Shown here: piece by piece, positions 7,054 to 10,659 of the stretch
How positions within the stretch are numbered: position 1 is the stretch's first letter
Layout of the letters: every line of letters starts with the position of its first letter
Origin: Chloroflexota bacterium
GTDB taxonomy: Bacteria; Chloroflexota; Limnocylindria; Limnocylindrales; CSP1-4
Direction: 5' to 3'
Assembly: GCA_013696275.1 (NCBI GenBank)
Contig: JACCYW010000124.1
Location: 1-10,659 of the forward strand
DNA: 10,659 nucleotides
The notes under the pieces: model-generated
Databases searched by the model: none
The model's input: only the letters and a program-made list of their open reading frames with translations
What the model was told of the DNA's origin: nothing
Made by a program: the position numbers and the translations under genes

Positions 7054-7529
7054 TCGAACCTCTGACGCTCACGTTCGAGGTCCGCTGCTCCGCCGAAAGG
7101 GCTTTCCAGGTCTGGTCAGAGCGCATCTCGCAGTGGTGGCCGGCCGACCACACCGTGTCGGGTGAAGGAGACCTCCAGGTCATCCTGGAGGGTCGGGTAG
7201 GTGGCCGGATCTTCGAGCGGACCAAGGCCGGCTCGGAGTTCGAGTGGGGCGAGGTCACCGTCTGGGATCCACCTCGTCGGCTCGGCTACCTGTGGCATCT
7301 TCGCCGTGATCGCGCCGATGCCACAGAGGTGGAGATCACGTTCGTGCCGCAGAGGAGCGACGCCACCCGCGTGGAGATCGAGCATCGGGGATGGGAGAAG
7401 CTGGGCTCGGACGGCCAGACGTGGCGCGACCGGAACTTCGGCGGGTGGCAGACGCTGCTGCCGCACTTCATCCTGGCCACGACCGGTTCGGCTGGAACGG
7501 ATGGTCACATCGGAGCAGGAGGTACGTGA
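7050..7529 (+). CDS. SRPBCC family protein, AHSA1 (Aha1-like) type
   Basis: A 159-residue protein with GTG start in a GTGA overlap with the ArsR gene. It has the AHSA1-type layout: an N-terminal strand (LTLTFEVRCSAERAFQVW), then the ISQWWPADHTVSG segment (27-38), a strand-rich middle with GGRIFERTKAGSEFEWGEVTVWDPPRRLGYLWH (51-83), EVEITFVP (93-100), and a C-terminal helix with the GW...L motif (GGWQTLLPHFILA, 131-143). Domains of this kind resemble the Hsp90 co-chaperone Aha1, but bacterial members next to ArsR genes are not known to act on Hsp90 and probably bind small hydrophobic ligands. No signal peptide. The last 15 residues are Gly-rich and look like a disordered tail overlapping the next ribosome-binding site. 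ArsR-AHSA1 is a well-known gene pair; a second SRPBCC gene in front of it is less common. Confidence 0.88.
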   Translation: MIEPLTLTFEVRCSAERAFQVWSERISQWWPADHTVSGEGDLQVILEGRVGGRIFERTKAGSEFEWGEVTVWDPPRRLGYLWHLRRDRADATEVEITFVPQRSDATRVEIEHRGWEKLGSDGQTWRDRNFGGWQTLLPHFILATTGSAGTDGHIGAGGT

Positions 7530-7948
7530 TGAATATGGACAGGGCCGCTGGCTCAGGCACGAAGGAAGACCCGTGGCTGCTGAAGACCCCGCCCGGCACA
7601 GCCGAGTACCAGATGTACCGCGACGAAGCGGCCGATCCGCCGTTGCTGATCTGTCAGGTCGGATCGACTCGGCTGACCTATCAGCTTCGATGCATCGACG
7701 ATCTGAAGGCGATGCTTGACCAGCACGGCGACTGGATGCCGCTAGGGGCCGCCGATGAGAGCAAGCCGGCGGCGGAGGGCACGGTCGAGGGTTGGGGTCG
7801 CTCGGACAGCAACCCCGTCGGCGGTTGGTACGGCATGCGCAAGGGCTACCGCGGCCGATTCGGGATGTACGTCCCGCCGCTGATGGAGCGCCTCGGACTC
7901 GCCGAACTGACCCACGACGCCAAGAACAACCGGATGCGCGCCATCTGA
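7529..7948 (+). CDS. Conserved protein of unknown function, ArsR-operon associated
   Basis: A 139-residue cytoplasmic protein. I recognise the pattern (DPWLLKTPPGTAEYQMYRDE, DWMPLGAADESKPA, GWYGMRKGYRGRFGMYVPPL, THDAKNNRMRA) as a conserved bacterial family of unknown function often found near ArsR/AHSA1 genes; from memory it may now carry the name DUF6855, unverified. Visible features: a conserved Gly/Tyr/Arg-rich block at 98-114, one Cys pair (C42, C55) and a highly charged C-terminus. No signal peptide or membrane segment. ATG 7529 overlaps the stop of the AHSA1 gene by one base (TGATG) and has a perfect AGGAGGT (7517-7523) 5 bases upstream. The frame is open further upstream to 7391, inside the previous gene, and this is rejected. 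It is the last gene of the operon before a strong hairpin. Its function is not known. Confidence 0.85.
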   Translation: MNMDRAAGSGTKEDPWLLKTPPGTAEYQMYRDEAADPPLLICQVGSTRLTYQLRCIDDLKAMLDQHGDWMPLGAADESKPAAEGTVEGWGRSDSNPVGGWYGMRKGYRGRFGMYVPPLMERLGLAELTHDAKNNRMRAI

Positions 7949-8001
7949 TCCGAGCCGACAGACCGGTGTCAGCGGCCCAAGATCGGACTGCGCTGTGTGC
8001 T

Positions 8002-8034
8002 GGCGATCGGCGTTCGCGTGGAACGCCGATCGCC
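8002..8034. terminator. Bidirectional hairpin between convergent genes
   Basis: A perfect 14-bp inverted repeat: left arm 8002-8015 starting GGCGATCGG, right arm 8021-8034, 5-base loop GCGTG. It lies in the 113-base gap between the stop at 7948 and the stop of the minus-strand cupredoxin gene at 8062. There is no T run on either side, which is usual for stem-only terminators in high-GC bacteria. Confidence 0.65.
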
Positions 8035-8061
8035 TATCGCGGCTCGCGTATCGCGGCCGGG

Positions 8062-8580
8062 TCAGATCGTTCGGGGCGACTTCCTGAGCCGGAACATGAT
8101 CAAGCTTCCGGCGACGCCGGCAGCGAGTAGCGCCACGAGCGCCATCAGTGGGGCCGGTAGCCGGCCGGAGTCATCGACCGCTCCGAGGGCATCGGTCGGC
8201 GGCATGTCGACCACATGCACCACGCCCTGCATGTAGTCGTGGATCTCGCAGTGGTAGGCGTAGTCACCGGCCGTGTCGAACGTCTCCTGATACGAGTCGT
8301 CCTCGGCCAACTCGGGCGAGTCGAGCGGGCCGCCAGCCGTGTCAGACGTCACCGTATGCGGAGCGTCACTACCGTTCTGCCAGGTGACCGTCTCGCCCAT
8401 GGCGACGGTGATCTCTCCTGGCTCGAAGGAGTACCGCTCATCCTCCTCGAGGATGTCCACCGTCCCACCCGCCGCGGCCACACCAGCCACCGACAGCAGC
8501 AGGGCGAGAGTCGCAGCGAGAGCGCCGAGCATGACCATCGCTCGATGGACTCGCGCGCGAGAGTCGAAAGCCTCGGACAT
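8062..8580 (-). CDS. Membrane-anchored cupredoxin (plastocyanin-like type 1 copper protein)
   Basis: A 172-residue electron-transfer type copper protein facing the outside of the cell. Residues 1-38 are a signal peptide with a long hydrophobic core (MLGALAATLALLLSVAGVAAAG). About 40-124 is the cupredoxin fold with all four type 1 copper ligands visible: H75 (APHTV), C111 and H114 (YHCEIH), M117 (HDYM). Residues about 142-163 form a C-terminal transmembrane helix followed by the basic tail RLRKSPR, so the copper domain is tethered to the membrane. The domain is acidic (EEDE, ELAEDD). Its redox partner is not in the window, and the neighbouring genes give no hint. ATG 8580 is chosen over the open frame back to 8736 because GGAGGT lies 5 bases upstream, the signal peptide starts there, and the longer form would run into the tRNA gene. 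Confidence 0.9.
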   Translation of the reverse strand: MSEAFDSRARVHRAMVMLGALAATLALLLSVAGVAAAGGTVDILEEDERYSFEPGEITVAMGETVTWQNGSDAPHTVTSDTAGGPLDSPELAEDDSYQETFDTAGDYAYHCEIHDYMQGVVHVVDMPPTDALGAVDDSGRLPAPLMALVALLAAGVAGSLIMFRLRKSPRTI

Positions 8581-8667
8581 GGCTAACCTCCGATGGGGCG
8601 TTCGGACCAGCGCCGGGCGACGCATCGGCATCCGTGCGCTCCGCGATGGGATACGATCAGGATTCCG

Positions 8668-8688
8668 TGGCGGTTCTTGCCGCCGCCA
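8668..8688 (-). terminator. Weak hairpin between tRNA-Gly and the cupredoxin gene
   Basis: TGGCGG (8668-8673) pairs with CCGCCA (8683-8688) across a 9-base loop, about 20 bases after the 3' end of the tRNA. It could end the tRNA transcript or mark its processing; the stem is only 6 bp and has no T run. Confidence 0.25.
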
Positions 8689-8706
8689 GTCAGGGCGAAG
8701 AAGCGG

Positions 8707-8779
8707 AGCGGGAGAAGGGATTCGAACCCTCGACATCCTGCTTGGGAAGCAGACACTCTGCCAACTGAGTTACTCCCGC
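8707..8779 (-). tRNA. tRNA-Gly (anticodon CCC)
   Basis: A complete cloverleaf on the minus strand. The acceptor stem GCGGGAG (8773-8779) pairs with CTCCCGC (8708-8714), with discriminator U at 8707 as expected for glycine. The D arm carries the AGTTGGCAGA loop, the anticodon stem TCTGC/GCAGG (one G-U pair) encloses loop TTCCCAA with anticodon CCC reading GGG codons, and the T arm has GGTTCGAATCC. The 3' CCA is not encoded (the template gives CCG), so it is added after transcription. No duplicate of the 3' end that would suggest an integrated element was seen. Confidence 0.95.
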
Positions 8780-8791
8780 TCAGTGCCGGCT

Positions 8792-8820
8792 ATCGTACCG
8801 CGCTGACCACCGCTAGTCTT
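8792..8820 (-). promoter_or_regulatory. Candidate tRNA-Gly promoter
   Basis: On the minus strand, TACGAT (8792-8797) lies 12 bases before the tRNA 5' end, and AAGACT (8815-8820) sits 17 bases further upstream. The -10 fits TANNNT well; the -35 matches only the GAC core. The -35 overlaps the proposed -10 box of the divergent proline dehydrogenase gene. Confidence 0.4.
8814..8819 (+). promoter_or_regulatory. Candidate -10 box for leaderless proline dehydrogenase transcript
   Basis: TAGTCT ends 8 bases before ATG 8828, placing the transcript start at or next to the start codon. No Shine-Dalgarno sequence precedes the gene, and no good -35 box is visible. Confidence 0.4.
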
Positions 8821-8827
8821 CCTCCCG

Positions 8828-9745
8828 ATGCGACGTGCACTGCTCTGGATGGCTCGCAACGCCTGGCTGCGTGACCACCTGCCCCGTCTGCCGTTCGCGC
8901 GTCGGGCGGTCCTCCGCTTCATGCCCGGTGAGTCGCTCGACGAAGCCTGGGCGGCAGCCGATCGACTGTTGCAGGACGGCCACGGTGTCCTGTTCACGCA
9001 TCTGGGCGAGAACCTCGAGCGGCTCAGCGACGCAGAGCTGGTAGTCGCTCACTATCACCGGCTGCTCGACCGCGCAGCCACCAGCCGCCGTGCGCCGGAG
9101 ATCAGCCTCAAGCTGACGCAACTGGGGCTGGACATCGACCCGGAGGCTGCATTCGCCCACGCCGAAGAGCTTGCCCGCCGGGCCAGCGAGGTGGCTTCCT
9201 TCCTGTGGCTCGACATGGAAGCCTCTGCGTACGTAGAGCGCACGCTCGCGGTGTATGAGCGACTTCGACAGACATACCCGCGCACCGGCATCTGCCTGCA
9301 GGCCTATCTGAAACGGACGGCGGCCGACTTCCAGCGCCTCTTGCCGCTCGACCCGGCCATCCGACTGGTGAAGGGCGCTTATGACGAGCCGGAGACGGTC
9401 GCTCTTCGAGCCAAGGCAGAGGTAGATGCCAACTTCCAGACCCTCGCCCTGTTGATGGCAGATGCGGCGCGTGACGGAAAGGTCCGACTCACCCTGGGCA
9501 CCCACGACTCGGCCCTGCTGGCGCGCATCGCGGCAGCCACCCGAGCGAAGGGGATCTCACGTGACCGCATCGAGGTGCACATGCTGTACGGCATCCGAGA
9601 GTCCGAGCTGCGCCGGTTCGGCCGCGCTGGCTTCCCGACCGCCAGCCTGATCTCGTACGGCGAGGCCTGGTATGCCTGGTACATGCGGCGGCTCGCCGAA
9701 AGGCCAGCCAACGTGGTCTTCGCGCTCCGCCAGTTGCTGCCGTAG
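8828..9745 (+). CDS. Proline dehydrogenase, monofunctional
   Basis: A flavoenzyme that oxidises L-proline to delta-1-pyrroline-5-carboxylate, passing electrons from FAD to quinones; the first step of proline breakdown to glutamate. The 305-residue length matches the short bacterial enzymes of the Thermus/Deinococcus type, and there is no P5C dehydrogenase domain. Barrel motifs in order: SLKLTQLGLDID (93-104), FLWLDMEAS (125-133), ICLQAYLKRT (155-164), RLVKGAYDEP (179-188), LTLGTHDS (221-228), EVHMLYGIR (249-257), and the C-terminal proline-binding helix YMRRLAERPANV (285-296), whose R287/R288 should hold the substrate carboxylate. The pocket helix reads WYAWYMRR where WYPYLMRR-like sequences are more usual. 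No signal peptide. The next gene begins 4 bases after the stop. A delta-1-pyrroline-5-carboxylate dehydrogenase gene is not in the window. Start chosen by homology and the adjacent -10 box. Confidence 0.95.
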   Translation: MRRALLWMARNAWLRDHLPRLPFARRAVLRFMPGESLDEAWAAADRLLQDGHGVLFTHLGENLERLSDAELVVAHYHRLLDRAATSRRAPEISLKLTQLGLDIDPEAAFAHAEELARRASEVASFLWLDMEASAYVERTLAVYERLRQTYPRTGICLQAYLKRTAADFQRLLPLDPAIRLVKGAYDEPETVALRAKAEVDANFQTLALLMADAARDGKVRLTLGTHDSALLARIAAATRAKGISRDRIEVHMLYGIRESELRRFGRAGFPTASLISYGEAWYAWYMRRLAERPANVVFALRQLLP

Positions 9746-9749
9746 CGTT

Positions 9750-10559
9750 ATGGTGCGTTCCGTGGCGACCTCGTCCGCGTCCTTCACCGGCTTCGGTCAC
9801 GAGGCGCTCCAGTTCCTGGTGGACCTTGCCGGCAACAACGAGCGACCCTGGTTCCAGGCCCACAAGCAGGACTACGAGCGCCTGCTCAAACAACCACTCG
9901 AGGCACTCTGTGTGGCGCTCGCCGATCGGTTCTCCGCGCGCAACATCCCGCTCAGCGCCGACCCGGCGCGATCGCCCTTCCGCATCTACCGGGATGTCCG
10001 GTTCGCCAAGGACAAATCGCCCTACAAGACGCACATCGCGGCCAGCTTCCCGTGGGTCGGCGAGGGGACAGGCGTCGACGAAGCGGCCACGACTCCGCCT
10101 GCAAGCGAGGGCACGGCACGGACCGGAGGCCTGGCACGGATCGAGGGCCCGGCACGGACCGAGGGCACGGCACGGACCGGTGGCTCGCTCCGGGACGCTG
10201 GCGGCTACTTCCATCTTTCGGTGGAGTCGACCTTTGTGGGCGGCGGCATGTGGCACCCTGAGCCGGCGCGCCTGGCTGCCTTCCGCACGGCCGTGCTGAC
10301 ACGACCTCAGCGGGTGCTCGAGGCGATCGAGGAACCAGGCTTCGTGCGTGTCTTCGGCTCGGTCAGAGGCGATCAGCTCAAGCGGCCGCCCCAAGGAGTG
10401 CCCAAGGACCATCCACAGGTCGAGCTACTGAAGCTCAAGGACGTGGGCTTCTGGCGGGAGTTGACCGAGGAGCAGATAGCTTCGCCCCGGCTGCCTGACC
10501 TTCTGGCCGACACGTATGCGGCGGCACTGCCAGTCTTCCGGTTGCTAGCTCGACTCTGA
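9750..10559 (+). CDS. DUF2461 family protein with an internal repeat insertion
   Basis: A 269-residue protein of the DUF2461 family (TIGR02453-like), whose biochemical function is unknown. Family marks: FTGFGHEALQFLVDLAGNN (12-30), RPWFQAHKQDYE (32-43), FRIYRDVRFAKDKSPYKTH (77-95), GGYFHLSVES (151-160), GGGMWHPEP (164-172) and LKRPPQGVPKDHP (210-222). From memory most members are about 210-230 residues. Here the loop between ASFPW (98-102) and GGYFHL (151) holds an insertion of roughly 40 residues, of which 120-143 are four copies of a 6-residue unit such as EGTART. The reading frame stays open through it and homology resumes, so the gene is intact. No signal peptide or Shine-Dalgarno sequence is seen. 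ATG 9750 starts 4 bases after the proline dehydrogenase stop, so it is likely co-transcribed. GTG 9753 or 9762 are alternative starts. Confidence 0.88.
   Translation: MVRSVATSSASFTGFGHEALQFLVDLAGNNERPWFQAHKQDYERLLKQPLEALCVALADRFSARNIPLSADPARSPFRIYRDVRFAKDKSPYKTHIAASFPWVGEGTGVDEAATTPPASEGTARTGGLARIEGPARTEGTARTGGSLRDAGGYFHLSVESTFVGGGMWHPEPARLAAFRTAVLTRPQRVLEAIEEPGFVRVFGSVRGDQLKRPPQGVPKDHPQVELLKLKDVGFWRELTEEQIASPRLPDLLADTYAAALPVFRLLARL
10107..10178 (+). repeat. 18-bp tandem repeat, four copies, in frame
   Basis: Four 18-base units at 10107-10124, 10125-10142, 10143-10160 and 10161-10178. Units 1 and 4 are identical, unit 3 differs from them by one base, and unit 2 by several. A degenerate fifth unit follows at 10179-10196. 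Shared core: GGCACGGA. Each unit encodes six residues (EGTART, GGLARI, EGPART, EGTART), so copy-number change would leave the DUF2461 frame intact. Confidence 0.9.
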
Positions 10560-10580
10560 CCTACCTCCTGGCGCCTGTGG

Positions 10581-10601
10581 GCCGGTGAGCAGATCACCGG
10601 C
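10581..10601 (+). terminator. Hairpin after the DUF2461 gene
   Basis: GCCGGTGA (10581-10588) and TCACCGGC (10594-10601) form a perfect 8-bp stem with a 5-base loop, 21 bases after the stop codon at 10559. No T run follows directly; six Ts begin 28 bases later (10629). It is a plausible terminator of the proline dehydrogenase-DUF2461 unit. Confidence 0.5.
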
Positions 10602-10628
10602 GAGTATCACGTTCGACCTGCGACTGTC

Positions 10629-10645
10629 TTTTTTAATTATATAGT
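10629..10645. other. A/T-only patch at the right edge
   Basis: Fifteen consecutive A/T bases (10629-10643) and a TATAGT on the plus strand (10640-10645) or a consensus TATAAT on the minus strand (10636-10641). Nothing else in the window is so AT-rich. It may be a promoter for a gene beyond the edge, the start of foreign DNA, or a poorly assembled contig end; the sequence does not decide. Confidence 0.4.
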
Positions 10646-10659
10646 CAGGTGCACAGTAT

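Noticed and set aside
8707..8779. tRNA-Gly as an integration site of a mobile element
   Set aside because: No integrase gene and no second copy of the tRNA 3' end seen in the window.
8813..9505. Minus-strand frame of 230 residues opposite proline dehydrogenase
   Set aside because: Shadow of a fully conserved enzyme; no start signal or domain.
10107..10178. Repeat block as a CRISPR array
   Set aside because: Units are 18 bases, directly abutting with no spacers, and in frame with a conserved gene; it is a minisatellite.
9489..10412. Minus-strand frame of 307 residues with GPCRAL-type repeats
   Set aside because: The apparent protein repeats are the antisense reading of the 18-bp DNA repeat in the DUF2461 gene.

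Overview
The window is a GC-rich (by eye well above 60 %), gene-dense piece of a bacterial chromosome with nine complete protein genes, one gene cut by the left edge, one tRNA gene and no visible mobile element, phage gene or CRISPR array. The lineage cannot be read directly. High GC, genes with a TANNNT box about 8 bases before the start codon and no Shine-Dalgarno sequence, mixed with genes that have textbook AAGGAGG sites, and the gene content (membrane GAF-GGDEF-EAL protein, ArsR/AHSA1 operon, cytoplasmic PhoD-like phosphatase, short monofunctional proline dehydrogenase) would fit a Chloroflexota (Limnocylindria-like) or deep actinobacterial genome. That is inference.

Left part (1-2975): a divergent pair. 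An exported sulfatase with an intact Cys-type formylglycine motif runs leftward off the window. A 577-residue PhoD-like metallophosphatase without signal peptide runs rightward and looks leaderless. It ends 5 bases from the tail of the next gene.

Centre-left (2981-6003, minus strand): a small exported protein carrying three copies of a G-[IV]-[DE]-W-T motif overlaps by 19 bases an 895-residue integral membrane protein with about seven helices, then GAF, GGDEF and EAL domains. The GGDEF domain keeps its SGDEF signature and inhibitory-site RxxD. The EAL domain has lost the second Asp of the DDFG loop, so it may be a weak or dead phosphodiesterase. The overlap suggests the two proteins are made together.

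Centre-right (6064-7948, plus strand): after a 280-base divergent control region with several GGTACC, GTAAC and GTTAC half-sites comes a tightly overlapped four-gene operon: a START/SRPBCC protein, an ArsR-type repressor that most likely starts at CTG inside a CTGA overlap, an AHSA1-type SRPBCC protein starting at GTG inside a GTGA overlap, and a conserved 139-residue protein of unknown function starting in a TGATG overlap. A perfect 14-bp hairpin ends the operon.

Right part (8062-10659): a membrane-anchored cupredoxin with the type 1 copper ligands H, C, H, M (minus); tRNA-Gly(CCC) (minus); and, divergently, proline dehydrogenase followed 4 bases later by a DUF2461-family protein with an in-frame 18-bp tandem repeat. 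The last 30 bases contain an A/T run unlike the rest of the window.

Most of the window is ordinary housekeeping and accessory metabolism. I see no clear new system. The best candidates for something undescribed are the secreted-repeat-protein / membrane c-di-GMP pair and the SRPBCC-ArsR-SRPBCC-unknown operon.
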